Positions 33,956-45,437 are shown, numbered from the stretch's first letter. The stretch: DNA of 64,000 nucleotides from Megalobrama amblycephala (GCF_018812025.1 NC_063049.1:10297537-10361536); one strand, 5' to 3'. A program made the numbers and translations. Notes: generated by a model from the letters alone, not told the origin.

Positions 33956-34660
33956 ATTCGCAAATTTAGGGACCGTCTCTAAAGTTACATCCGAAATTGG
34001 TATGCATGATTCTAACTTCAATAACATTTGAAGGAAATAATTTAGTCACAAAACCAACTGTAAAGTGTTCATCTACATGTCAGCTATGATGCACACCTTT
34101 TATATTTTTAATATTTATTAAAATAAACTGTCAAATCATGTGTAAAAATGGCTATTTTTCATTACTGTATATACGCTCATACATAAATATGCCATAATTT
34201 AAAGCTCAATAACATTTGAAGGGAATAATTTACAGTCAAAATGATTTGACAATTAATTTTAATAAATATGAAAAATATAAAAGGTGTGCATCATAGCTGA
34301 CATGTAGATGAACACTTTACAGTTGGTTTTATGACTGTAAATTATTCCCTTCAAATGTTATTGAGCTTTAAATTATGGCATATTTATGTATGAGCGTATA
34401 TACAGTAATGAAAAATAGCCATTTTTACACATGATTTGACAGTTTATTTTAATAAATATTAAAAATCTAAAAGGTGTGCATCATAGCTGACATGTAGATG
34501 AACACTTTACAGTTGGTTTTGTGACTAAATTATTTCCTTCAAATGTTATTGAAGTTAGAATCATGCATACCAATTTCGGATGTAACTTTAGAGACGGTCC
34601 CTAAATTTGCGAATATCAAACGTCTAACGTCAAACCAACTTTATGCCAGTGGCTAACGAT
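33956..34660. repeat. Large near-perfect palindrome
   Basis: About 300 bases from 33,956 are mirrored up to 34,616, with few mismatches (for example ACATCCGAAATTGGTATGCA opposite TGCATACCAATTTCGGATGT). The right arm continues to pair with 30,430-30,477 across the nested insertion. It is the core of the 6.1 kb foldback element. No coding sequence is present. Confidence 0.8.
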
Positions 34661-35680
34661 AACCATATAAAGCTCAACGTACGAGTAAATAGGAAAATAA
34701 GGAGTAAATAAGGAAAATTACATTTTCAAAGACCAAGAACAGCTTAGGCCTACCTCAAGATGCTTTTTCAGATTAGATGCTGAATCCTTTGAAGCCGATA
34801 GAAGTTTTGTTGCAGGTATAGCTTGCATTGCACTGTGATGTTACTGTACGTCCTTTTTCATGTTTATATAAGTAAAACTGTCTTTGAATTTCCACTAGCG
34901 AAATGCGTTATGGCCTGTTTTCCCGTCCATTATTTGCGTGCGATCTCATGTCTGCACTCTGCAGGTTGTAATATCTGAACAGGCTGCGCGCGTTTTTTTT
35001 TTTTTTAAACAGAGTCGGATAATCATCAACTATTGGCTCGTTGGTTAAAAATCCTCAAACAGCTTACGTTAATAGAATATAAAATGAAATAAATGACATA
35101 AAAATTCAAAGTAATCACATTGGTAATCTAAAATACTTTTTGAATGTAACTGTAATTTGATTACCATCTATTTAAAATGTAACTGTAACGAAATACAGTT
35201 ACTCAAATTTTGTATTTTAAATACGTAACGTCGTTACATGTATTTCGTTACTCCCCAGCCCTGGACATAACATAATACCTTAATGCATCTACTGGATAAT
35301 GCATCTGTCAGTTCCACCCAATAGCATGGACACTTAGCATGTCATTCCTGGCTTTTAACAAAAATATTATGTGATGGAGGAAAGTCCCATTAATGCTCAT
35401 GGTATTTCAGTTCATCCATCATTGACAATTGAGTTTTAATTTAAGAGAAATGTTATGCAGTTTTATTAATGTATTACAATATATCACTCCAGATTATTTA
35501 ACAAATCAGTGTGGCATATACTGTAAATGATCATATACAGTGTATTATTTAACTAATAAAAATACAATTTCAAATGGTATGATAAAGAATATGCAGAACC
35601 TCACACTTGGTTGAATGAGCCTTGGCATGCATGACAGAAAAGAATGGTCTGCAGTAAAGGTCTGAGTTCCAACATGGAGA

Positions 35681-35947
35681 CTAACAACTTCTCAAGGTAG
35701 GGCCAATACTAGCAAGCAATATCTGTGCAATAGAACTGTCCATGTGTGGCTGCTTGGAGCTCCTTCTGCAAGTACAGTGGATAGGTAAATATTTCCCCCT
35801 GTACATGTTCAGAGCCTTGAGTAGCACTCTGTGTCTGCAAACAACCACCTCGAGGCCCTCTTCATCCAGTTTGCTTGCTCTTCTGGCAGTTTCATGTGCA
35901 GCAGACCACTTACTGGCTCCACAGATCCCTCTGCCGGCACTCTGCAT
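35681..35947 (-). pseudogene. KDZ (Kyakuja/Dileera/Zisupton) transposase fragment
   Basis: The frame contains CGASKWSAAHETARRASK, then LDEEGLEVVVCRH and LLKALNMYRGK. This order resembles the conserved start of the KDZ transposase catalytic region (Cys-rich lead, D-E-x-G, CRH, then NM-x-x-G). It is under 90 codons, with no neighbouring conserved blocks, so it is a relic. The assignment rests on motif memory and is moderate. Confidence 0.5.
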
Positions 35948-36378
35948 GACAAAATAATTCTGGTTAAAACTGAAAGCTGCGATTGTTTAGTCTACTAAAA
36001 AATCTTTTTAGAACTTTTTACTTTTTGATTTAACTTTTTTTTTTTTTTAGAATCTTTTTAGATTTTTTAGAACTAATCATGTTACAACACACCAACATCT
36101 TTGTATGGTATGGTTTACTTTCAAACTAATACTTAAAGGGATAGTTCACCCAAAAATGAAAATTTGATGTTTATCTGCTTACCCCCAGGGCATCCAAGAT
36201 GTAGATGACTTTGCTTTTTCAGTAGAACACAAATGATCATTTTTAACTCCAACCATTGCAGTCTGTCAGTCGTATAATGTATGTCAATGGGAACACAACC
36301 TATAAGAGAGTCAAAAAAACATGCACAGACAAATCCAAATTAAACTCTGTGGCTCGTGACAACACATTGATGTCCTGA

Positions 36379-37106
36379 GGGTGCGTTCACACTTGTAGTT
36401 TGGTTCGTTTGGTTCATTTGGTCCGGACCAAAGAAGAAAAAAAAACATTTAGTCCTGGTCCGGTTAGCGTTCAGACTGGCAATTTTATCACCGAACCAAA
36501 AGATACCGAACCTTAAGGCATAGGGATACATTCACAACATGATTGGTCGGATTTTATGATGTATTGCCTATTTTGAGATGGAGCTTACCAAACATCCAAA
36601 ACAATGCTGTGTGCTGAGGTAAATGCGCTCGTTGTGTGTGTGTAGCGGTGCGTAGCCTGCATGTGATGGTATTTTGGCCAGCTGGGAACTCGTGAAGAGC
36701 TTATAAAATGTGTAAAGCAGTCAAAACACCGGCAGGAATCCATCCGTCACACACACAAATGATCTGCTGCGTGGAGACGCGCGTCTGATACCTGTGATGG
36801 GCAAACTCGCGACTATGACGAGAAAAACCGACATGCGTGAGGATTCTGTCCTTTTTAGGGTCTCGTCTTCCTGTTTTTGGTTCAGTTACTTGTCTTTGGT
36901 CCGTGTTGTGTTCATATATCATTCGAACCGCACCAGAGTTCGTTTGGAAGCGGACCGAGACCCATCTTTTCAGCGGTCTCGGTCCGCTTGTTTGGTGCGC
37001 ACCAGGGTTCGGATGGCAGCGTTCACATATGTTCAAATGCACTAACCGAGCAATCGCACCAGGGTTCGTTTTAATCGAACCAAACATGACAAGTGTGAAC
37101 GCACCC
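36379..37106. mobile_element. Harbinger-like MITE with GGGTGCGTTCACACTTGT ends
   Basis: Inverted ends GGGTGCGTTCACACTTGT / ACAAGTGTGAACGCACCC are flanked by TGA and TAA. The mirror arm of the host element near 39,415 has the uninterrupted sequence CCTAAGACACG, so TAA was the target and the left copy has since mutated. Inner GGTTCG/CGAACC repeats pair as well. Several overlapping open frames within it are meaningless. Confidence 0.65.
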
Positions 37107-37245
37107 TAAGACACAAAACGATCGGTTTGTGCAAGAAACTGAACAGTATTTATATTATTTTTTACCTCTAATACACCACTATGTCCAACTGCCTTGAGCG
37201 CGCACACGGCATCCGGTGCGTGATGTGTCAAGTCACCTTTATTTA

Positions 37246-38799
37246 CAAACCCAATTCCAAAAAAGTTGGGACACACTACAAATTGTGAATAAAAACAGAA
37301 TGCAATGATGTGTAAGTTTCAAATTTCATTATTTTATTCAGAATACAACATAGATATCAAATGTTTAAACTGAGAAAATGTATCATTTCAAGGGAAAAAT
37401 AAGTTGATTTTAAATTTCATGGCATCAACACATCTCAAAAAAGTTGGGACAAGGCCATGTTTACCACTGTGTGGCATCCCCTCTTCTTTTTATAACAGTC
37501 TGCAAACGTCTGGGGACTGAGGAGACAAGTTGCTCAAGTTTAGGAATAGGAATGTTTTCCCATTCTTGTCTAATATAGTCTTCTAGTTGCTCAACTGTCT
37601 TAGGTCTTCTTTGTCGCATCTTCCTCTTTATGATGCCCCAAATGTTTTCTATGGGTGAAAGATCCTTCTTCTACGCAGCCATGATGTTGTAATTGATGCA
37701 GTATGTGGTCTGGCATTGTCATGTTGGAAAATGCAAGGTCTTCCCTGAAAGAGACGACGTCTGGATGGGAGCATATGTTGTTCTAGAACTTGGATATACC
37801 TTTCAGCACTGATGGTGCCTTTCCAGATGTGTAAGCTGCCCATGCCACACGCACTCATGCAACCCCATACCATCAGAGATGCAGGCTTCTGAACTGAGCA
37901 CTGATAACAACTTGGGTTGTCCTTGTCCTCTTTAGTCCAGATGACATGGCATCCCAGTTTTCCAAAAAGAACTTCAAATTTTGATTCGTCTGACCACAGA
38001 ACAGTTTTCCACTTTGCCACAGTCCATTTTAAATGAGCCTTGGCCCAGAGAAAACGCCTGCACTTCTGGATCATGTTTAGATATGGCTTCTTTTTTGACC
38101 TATAGAGTTTTAGCCGGCAACGGCGAATGGCACGGTGGATTGTGTTCACCGACAATGTTTTCTGGAAGTATTCCTGAGGCCATGTTGTGATTTCCATTAC
38201 AGTAGCATCCTGTATGTGATGCAGTGCTGTCTAAGGGCCCAAAGATCACGGGCATCCAGTATGATTTTCCAGCCTTGACCCTTACGCGCAGAGATTGTTC
38301 CAGATTCTCTGAATCTTTGGATGATATTATGCACTGTAGATGATGATAACTTCAAACTCTTTGCAATTTTTCTCTGAGAAACTCCTTTCTGATATTGCTC
38401 CACTATTTTTCGCCGCAGCATTGGGGGAATTGGTGATCCTCTGCCCATCTTGACTTCTGAGAGACACTGCCACTCTGAGAGGTTCTTTTTATACCCAATC
38501 ATGTTGCCAATTGATCTAATAAGTTGCAAATTGGTCCTCCAGCTGTTCCTTATATGTACATTTAACTTTTCCGGCCTCTTATTGCTACCTGTCCCAACTT
38601 TTTTGGAATGTGTAGCTCTCATGAAATCCAGAATGAGCCAATATTTGGCATGACATTTCAACTTTCTCACTTTCAACATTTGATATGTTATCTATATTCT
38701 ATTGTGAATAAAATATAAGTTTATGAGATTTGTAAATTATTGCATTCCTTTTTTATTCACAATTTGTACAGTGTCCCAACTTTTTTGGAATCGGGTTTG
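37246..38799 (-). mobile_element. Tc1/mariner transposon, 1.55 kb
   Basis: Inverted ends CAAACCCAATTCCAAAAAAG / TTTTTTGGAATCGGGTTTG are flanked by TA on both sides, as required for Tc1. It is inserted in a SINE-like repeat whose two halves (up to 37,245 and from 38,800) join as CTTTATTTA-TATAGCGC. It carries one decayed transposase on the minus strand. Confidence 0.85.
37461..38448 (-). pseudogene. Tc1 transposase, frameshifted and deleted
   Basis: It starts MGRGSPIPPMLRRKIVEQYQ with a helix-turn-helix (GVSQRKIAKSLKLSSSTVHN). A frameshift near 38,215 separates this from the catalytic part (WSDESKFEV with the first Asp; FQHDNARPH with the second). A deletion near 37,660 removes the lead-in to the third site and shifts frame, so the SPIENIW motif is read only in another frame. 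The C-terminus, RRGDATQW, is still recognisable just inside the element end. At least two lesions make it inactive. Confidence 0.82.
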
Positions 38800-38970
38800 T
38801 ATATAGCGCTTTTTATAATGTAGATTGTGTCAAAGCAGCTTTACATTGATAACTAGTATATATTTTTGGCTGCACAGCAGCTCTTAAAGAATAGTGTCAA
38901 TGCAGGCAGATCAAAGCACTGTTGAATATCAAATGTCAAGTCAAATTTCAAGTGTGTACATGCTCTGACA
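38800..38970 (-). repeat. 3' end of a SINE-like repeat, split by the Tc1 element
   Basis: TATAGCGCTTTTTATAATG, GTCAAAGCAGCTTTACATTG and CAGATCAAAGCACTGTTG match, on the opposite strand, the repeat at 41,080-41,268. The last bases of the repeat (GTCAAGTCACCTTT) lie on the other side of the Tc1 insertion at 37,229-37,242. Confidence 0.6.
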
Positions 38971-39612
38971 TAGTTTAAAGGCTTAATTCACTTTCAGATA
39001 AAATTTTCCTGATAATTTACTCAACCCCATGTCATCCACGATGTTCATGTCTTTCTTTCTTCAGTCGAAAAAAAAAATTAAGATTTTTGATGAAAACATT
39101 CCAGGATTATTCTCCTTATAGTGGACTTCAGTGGTCCCTCCAAAGGGTTGAAGGTCCAAAGGGCTTTAAACGATACCAGACAAGGAATAAGGGTCTTATC
39201 TAGGGAAATGATCTGTCATTTTCAACAAAAATGCTTCCGGTTTCCGTATTCTTCAAAAAGCTTACGCTGTATGTCCTATGCCTTCCCTATTCTACTTATG
39301 GAACGAATGTGGTGCCAGTTCCATTTTTTCAAGGCAGTTGGACATAGTGGTGTATTAGAGATAAAAAAATTATATAAATACTGTTCGGTTTCTCGCACAA
39401 ACCTATCGTTTCGTGTCTTAGGTCATCAATGTGTCGTCACGAGCCACAGGGTGGCTCCTATAGATTGTGTTCCCATTGACATGCATTAATGGCTGACAGA
39501 CTGCAACGGTTGGAGTTAAAAATCATCATTTGTGTTCTACTGAAGAAACAAAGTCACCTACATCTTGGATGCCCTGTGGGTAAGCACATAAACATCAAAT
39601 TTTCATTTTTGG

Positions 39613-40284
39613 GTGAACTATCCCTTTAAGATTTTGTCAGGGTTCAGGCAGCTTCAGAAAATGCATTTTCCACTTTCTCTACTCCAGCTACACAAAATAG
39701 TTGAAAGGCAGGGTGAGAAACTGCATGCACAGTTACCATGTATTACAGAGATCTGCTATTATGTAATGGATGACCGAGCTACTAATCTACCCACTTTGGG
39801 TGCCACCACACATACCCATATCCAATTTCAAACCTCAACACAAGATGGCTTGGAAGAGTGCACCTTATTGCTTAAAGTACTTGTAACAGAGAGAATCATT
39901 CAAGCTACAAGAGGATCTGCGTAAGTGTTTTTGTGTTTCTAGTTTGATTTTAGTGCTGTGTCGTTGCTAGGAAGTTTGTTTACTGTGTTCACGTGGCAAA
40001 TCGCATTTGTTCTCGTTGCGCTCTGAGTCAGTAAGGCATGGCCTGCTGAACTATCTAATGTTGTAACCAGTTGGTAAAACTGTGTTGTCTACTGCGGCAG
40101 CCCTTGTGCAAAGCCCTCATTGTGTGAAGACCGAAGAGTGTAAAGACCAGCGATTCTACCTGTGTGACTCCACCGAGCAACGACACCGACAAGGCACTTG
40201 AGTATTGCTCTTTTCTTTTTCCCTTCTCTCCTTCCACTTTATACAATGTGTTCTTGTCTGTCTGTCTTTTGACCTGTTTTAGAG
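39613..40284. other. No recognised gene
   Basis: A 103-codon plus-strand frame at 39,613-39,924 has no recognised domain and begins inside the end of a transposon. The rest up to 40,284 shows no clear feature. It may be the 5' part of the LINE that follows. Confidence 0.35.
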
Positions 40285-41800
40285 ATGTGCTTCCAAATTC
40301 CCACTATTACTAACACTCGTAAATCGCGTGCTACAAGTTGGAGGCAGTGCAACCATAACCTGCGTATACTACCCATGTCATCTAGTACATTACTTTCTAT
40401 TTCTATTGGGCTCTGGAATTGTCAATCTGCTGTAAACAAAGCAGACTTCATTCCAGCTATTGCTACTCATTCAGGTCTCCATCTCATGGCTCTGACTGAG
40501 ACATGGATCAAACCAGAGGACACTGCCTCACCAGCAGCCCTCTCCTCTAATTTCACTTTTTCTCACACCTCACGCCAGATTGGGAGGGATAGTGGTACTG
40601 CTTATGTCCAGTGAATGGAAGTTCAATCCTTTACCAACTCTCTGTGACAATTTGAATCACATGCAATTACCATCACCTACCCTACTAAAATCCATGTTGT
40701 AGTGCTTTATCGTCCCCCAGGTCAGCTAGGTAACTTCTTGGAGGAGTTAGGTGTGTTGGAGGAGGAGGAGTTAGATGTACAGCTCCTCAACAACCGTCCA
40801 TACCGGCGTGATGAATACGATCCTCAACTGGATGGAACTGAAATAAATACTTTGAATGTTGCGATCCTATCGGACTTATGATAGCAACCTGAGTCGTAAC
40901 AAAGCACTGTTCGCCAGAGGAGAACTGGCCCCCCGACTAAGCCTGGTTTCTCCCAAGGTTTTTTTTCTCCATTTTAACACCTATTTGCCACTTGTTTGCC
41001 ACCTGATGTCACCTGTTGGAGTTTGGGTTCCTTGCCGCTGTCGCCTTTGGCTTGCTTAGTTGGGGACACTTGACATTTGACTTGACATTTGATATTCAAC
41101 AGTATTCTTGACATTTATTCAACAGTGCTTTGATCTGCCTGCATTGACACTATTCTTTAAGAGCTGCTGTGCAGCCAAAATAATGTACCAGTTATCAATG
41201 TAAAGCTGCTTTGACACAATCTACATTGTAAAAAGCGCTATATAAATAAAGGTGACTTGACTTGACTTGTTACTCTCATCCTTCCCTGAGGATGGTACTC
41301 TGCTAGTACTTGGAGATTTCAACATCCATCTAGACAAACCTCAAGCTGCTGACTTCCACACTCTGTTTGCCTCATTTGATCTCAAGCGATTGGCTACCTC
41401 AGTTACCCACAAATCAGGTAACCAATTGGACCTCATCTACACACACTGTGGCTCCACCGACAATACACTGGCTACTCCACTACACATCTCAGACCACTTT
41501 CGCATCATTTTTAATCTCAACCTGACCCCTAACTCAACACACACTCCACCACATGTTACTTTTCGGTGAAACCTACGCTCCCTCTCACCATCCCACCTAT
41601 CCTCTTTGGTCTCATCCACACTCCCCCCCCCTAACCAGCTCTCATCACTGGACACTAACAATGCTACTGACACTCTTTGACCACTCTAACATCTTGCTTA
41701 GATGACTTCTGCCCCCTTTCATCCAGACCAGCCCGCACCACCTCCTCTGCCCCCTGGCTCTCTGATGCTCTCCGTGAGCATCAGTCTAGACTCAGGGCTG
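40285..41800 (+). pseudogene. L2-type LINE endonuclease region, truncated and split
   Basis: The first part encodes GLWNCQSAVNKADFIPAI and LMALTETWI, the start of an apurinic-like endonuclease (EEP fold). The second part encodes LLVLGDFNIHLDKP, QLDLIYTH and ISDH, the middle and end of the same domain. Both keep the L2/CR1-like order. They are separated by a SINE-like insertion (40,755-41,265), and the first part ends in a stop. No reverse transcriptase follows, so it is a dead fragment. Confidence 0.75.
40755..41268 (+). mobile_element. SINE-like element with (ACTTG)n tail
   Basis: The sequence interrupts the LINE endonuclease exactly between LGNFLEEL and LSSFPEDG. It ends GCGCTATATAAATAAAGGTG followed by ACTTGACTTGACTTG, the short tandem tail typical of non-LTR retrotransposition. 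Internal landmarks are AGCCTGGTTTCTCCCAAGG and TTGCCGCTGTCGCC. No A/B promoter boxes were pinned down. Confidence 0.55.
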
Positions 41801-42007
41801 CAGAGAGGAAGTGGTGCACGGCGTGCAATCGAAGACCCACCTCATTTCACCCGAGAGCGCTTGGAACGAGGAACATCAGGGATGTTGGTTCTCCCACACC
41901 GCCATTCCCCACAGATCCGCACATCCCGAAAATAACGTCATCACTAGCTTTAGACTGTTCAGTAGAAAACGTCAAAGGCTGTAGAGAGAAGAACAACGAG
42001 CACTTAC

Positions 42008-42265
42008 TTACAAATGCTCGACAGACTCACCGGAATATGGTGCAGGAGGTGATAGACAGGGTTCGCTCTGATGGCTCATCGTCACTGAAGCCGGGGGAAC
42101 TGGCTGTGGGGGTGGCACAGTGTTTTGGTCTCCAGATGTTGGAGTTGGGAAGTGAGCTCGGACACCTGCGCTACCTGTAGCAACCATTTGTTTCTCTTGA
42201 CGATCCATGCGGGCACTGTTGCTTGACAAGAAATCCCGTAAATCAGAAGCATTTGCTGAATCCAT
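42008..42265 (-). pseudogene. Ty3/gypsy gag N-terminus fragment
   Basis: An ATG lies 17 bases inside the LTR edge and opens an 85-codon frame (MDSANASDLRDFL..., a Gln/Pro-rich linker, then PAPYSGES). That is the usual start of gag in sushi-type Ty3/gypsy elements. It breaks off before the capsid core. No protease, polymerase or envelope follows, so only the 5' end remains. It is an old retroelement copy with no coding potential beyond this. Confidence 0.6.
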
Positions 42266-42281
42266 TCTGGTCAGTTCGTTC

Positions 42282-42692
42282 TGTCACGGGAAATGATGAT
42301 GAGTCAATTCCAAATGCAGAAAACACAATTTATTAGAACAAACTCAGAGCAGAAAAAGCAACAGTCAGATGTCGTGGTTGCTGATGGCAACAGTCTCTTG
42401 GCAGCGCAGGTACCACAGTGGGCAACCAGTCCTCAGAGTAATATCCAACAGGAAGAATATCCAAACAGGCTTGAAACAGGCAATCCAAACGGAGACAAAG
42501 AGACAAAAACACGGCCAGGAAACACCGCCTGAGAACACCAACAATCTGACAACACGGAAAGCACAGACATTAAATAGGGATGAGCTCCAGCTGGCACTGA
42601 TCAACTGATCAGCCGTGGTAAAACGCACACACATACACACACACACAGAGAGAGAGAGACAGAATGAGTCGACGAACCTGCAAACCGTGACA
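42282..42692 (-). repeat. LTR of the Ty3/gypsy relic
   Basis: The 411-bp segment begins TGTCACGG and ends CCGTGACA, giving the TG...CA termini and short inverted ends of an LTR. It lies directly upstream of the gag start on the minus strand, so it is the 5' LTR. (AC)n and (AG)n runs occur near 42,626-42,660. No 3' LTR is present in the window. Confidence 0.6.
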
Positions 42693-43680
42693 AACTGTGT
42701 CAGTAATGCATACTGTAGGCTGTATAAGAGCAACAAATGCATTTAAGAGTAACTGTCATTCAAGTGAAGAAAAACAAATGAATTTTGACTATTTTTTTTC
42801 AAGGCTTAAGGCAAGTCCCAGATTAAAATGCATATTTAAGCTGTTTTAACCGAAAGATATCTTAAAATATGTCACTGCCATTGTTTTGTCTCAAGATGGA
42901 CACCAGTATTGTTTTTTTTCTAAGGCACATTTATAAAAGCTACTTAAATGTCTGTGAAACCAGGCCTTATGTTACAAATGCCTCTTTCCTATATAAATCT
43001 TGTGTAATTGAACTATGCGCGGTATGCAACTGTAAATAAACTATTTGTACTTTCAAATTGTGCAGATGTAATATTAACATTTATAATATATTAAAATAAT
43101 AATTACTACTCTAAAATAATATTACGATTGCATGCTAATGTTAATATTAATAAAACCACCTCCAGATGAATAAAAAAAAACACATACAAGAAAACTAAGT
43201 TTTCCTAAAAACAAAGCACAGTTTATTAAACATTCAGTAACAAACAAACAGCCCATATGAATCAAGAAAAACTAAAAATTTCAGCAAATTTTACACACAG
43301 GCTTCTATACAATCCTTTTGCAGGGGCATATGCATGAAACAGAGATGTAATGAGCAGATCTGGCTTTATTCTTCAGAGATCTCCTGAGATCTAAGTTGCC
43401 TAAAATCAAATTACATTCCGATTATTTTTATGTTGTTTGTTTCAGATGTGCTGAAGTGAAACTAGACCCAACCCTGATGATGATATTACAGAGGTTATTA
43501 ATGTGGAGCAGAAGCTTTAAACAGCGAGAGCTGATGAGGTTAAACATGAGATGTAGCGATTGTCCCAATGCAGTATTGACAGGTGTGTCATGCTGTAACG
43601 TCTTTATACTACACCACTGTGTGATAATTCACTGGCCCTCACTGAACCTCTCTATTAGGCTTCCCTTCCAGTATTGATGC
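42693..43680. other. Non-coding, AT-rich, nothing recognised
   Basis: Only short open frames occur, with no family motifs. The stretch lies downstream of kalirin's 3' end. Confidence 0.5.
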
Positions 43681-43899
43681 TGTAGCAACTCATAATGTAA
43701 CAACTGTGCATAATGTAATAAGTATTATATTATTATTGTAATAAAATGTTCATAATGTAATAATTCTCTCAAAACTTAATAAAATCTTATTTTAAAATCT
43801 AACAATTTTTACATTATGAGAAATGTATTACATTATAAACTCACCAAAAACTGTCATGTTTTTACATTATGTGTAGTTATTGAATTATGAGTTGCTACA
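43681..43899. mobile_element. MITE with TGTAGCAACTCATAAT ends
   Basis: TGTAGCAACTCATAATGTAA at the left is mirrored by TTGAATTATGAGTTGCTACA at the right, and the body is rich in CATAATGTAATA repeats. No coding potential. No clear target duplication was seen. Confidence 0.6.
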
Positions 43900-44233
43900 C
43901 ATGGCAAAGGTGTGTATTTAGAGTGTATTCGATGTTATTGTCACATTATCAACTGAAAGTGTTTACGGGCTGTGTGCTTCTGGCCTGTCAAAGCCGATAC
44001 GTGACTCCTGTGACATTTTGACATATTACAAGTCTGACTGCACATACAACACACAGAACAATTATATAGTCAAACATAAACGTATAACAGATGAAATAGT
44101 TGGACATTCCTATAATACATTAATGTAAAAATTTAAAAAATAATAAATTACATAAATGGAGTAAAAGGCAAAAGTGGTTTCTTCTTGGACAATGTGTGGA
44201 TATTTTGTAAAATAAATAAACAAATAAATAAAA

Positions 44234-44710
44234 TACTGCATCATTCAAAAGTCTGAGGTCAGTAAGATTTAAACTTTTATTCAGCAAGGATGCATTAAAT
44301 TGATCAAAAGTGACAGTAAATACTGGCATTAAAAAAAAAATCTATTCTGTTTCAAAGAATCCTTCAAAAATGTATAACTGTTTTCTACACTGATAATAAT
44401 AAGAAAGCTTGAGCACCAAATCAGCATATTAGAATGATTTCTGAAGGATCATGTGACACTGAAGACTGGAGTAATCATGCTGAAAATTCAGCTTTGCATC
44501 ACAGGAATAAATTACATTTTAAAATATATTTAAATAGACAAGAGTTATTTTTGAACTATAGCAATATTTCACAATAGTACTGTTTTACTGTATTTTTGAT
44601 CAAATAATTGCAGTCTTGGCGAGCAGAAGAGACTTCTTTCAAAAACAATCACAAAAAAGAAAAAAAAAAAAAAAAAATCTCATCGACCCCAAATTTTAAA
44701 CGGCAGTGTA
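44234..44710. mobile_element. Widespread fish MITE (CACTGCCGTTCAAAAGT-type ends)
   Basis: TACTGCATCATTCAAAAGTC at the left mirrors AAATTTTAAACGGCAGTGTA at the right. The interior contains TTTATTCAGCAAGGATGCAT and GGATCATGTGACACTGAAGA, also found at 51,310-51,620 and in part at 19,087-19,285 and 59,280-59,390. Non-coding. Confidence 0.6.
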
Positions 44711-45437
44711 AATAAGTGCTGAGGTTTAATAACTGAAATGACAATACTTTGCTAACAAATAAGAAAACAGCATACTTTGTTCAATTCATAGGTTTCTATT
44801 TTAAGACATTCAAAATAATCCTCATTATGCTAACTGACATCAATGATGACCCTCATGACCCCATACTATGAAAACTGAATATATTACAGGTTAAATGGTG
44901 GATGTTCTGTTATTTCTACATGCATGTATTTGTACAATAACCTGTCAAATATTCTACATTCTTTTATTCATCTTAATGAAGCTATGAAAAATATATCTGC
45001 TGCAAGATGATGGATCACTAAATTTCTCTTCACACCCAATCGTCATCCACATTCTGTCATCGTTTATTTGCTCTCATGTTGCTCCAAACTGGTATTTGAA
45101 TTTGAGAAGTACTGATACTTATTGAGCTCAAAATGTGGTAAAAGTATCATAAAATTGAAGAATCTTCCAAATTAAGCTTTTAAATCATATTCATAAAACG
45201 TATAGTTCCCGTCCTTGATAATTTGTTGAGTCGTGTTCAATGCCGTTGTAAATTACTCTACAAACATACACCTGTGACTGCATTACATCAGTATTACTGC
45301 GCCACTGTATCTGTGTTCTGCTTCTGAAGAACTACACTGGTGGAAGAAAAATATGTTTTTTTTTTATCAATAGCATTACATTTTTGTGTCAGTGTTTATT
45401 TAATGAAACCTTGCCAGGTGTGTGGAATAACCGTTTT

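Larger units (their letters stand above)
29157..35263. mobile_element. 6.1 kb hAT-type foldback element
   Basis: The ends are CAGGGCTGGG and CCCAGCCCTG with an exact 8-bp duplication GACATAAC outside each. The opposite arm (6,272-6,279) carries the single uninterrupted copy of this octamer, which proves an insertion with target duplication. Subterminal DNA is rich in GTATTTCGTTAC-type repeats. No transposase frame is present; the interior consists of a large palindrome and nested elements. It is non-autonomous. Confidence 0.8.
19430..35480 (-). repeat. Right arm of the inverted duplication
   Basis: This arm is the reverse-complement partner of 6,035-17,580, broken by insertions (20,215-27,420 and 29,157-35,263) and by deletions. 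The lectin gene is cut inside the intron after exon 3 (near 27,555) and joined to sequence from beyond its 3' end. It also lacks the left-arm interval of about 7,075-10,450. It is thus the degraded arm, with no functional gene left. Confidence 0.65.
36137..39625. mobile_element. TTAA element (AGTTCACCC family) loaded with insertions
   Basis: AGGGATAGTTCACCCAAAAA begins it and the inverse ends it, with TTAA on both sides. The outer arms, 36,137-37,200 (minus an insert) and 39,335-39,625, mirror each other, for example CTAATACACCACTATGTCCA and its inverse. Inside lie a Harbinger-like MITE, a SINE-like fragment and a Tc1 transposon. The piece at 38,995-39,330 belongs to the same widespread fish family. 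Confidence 0.6.

Noticed and set aside
36701..37109. Several overlapping open frames on both strands
   Set aside because: All lie within the terminal half of a MITE built of GGTTCG-type repeats; none has a domain.
41437..41673. Minus-strand frame over the L2 fragment
   Set aside because: It is the antisense of the recognised endonuclease coding sequence.
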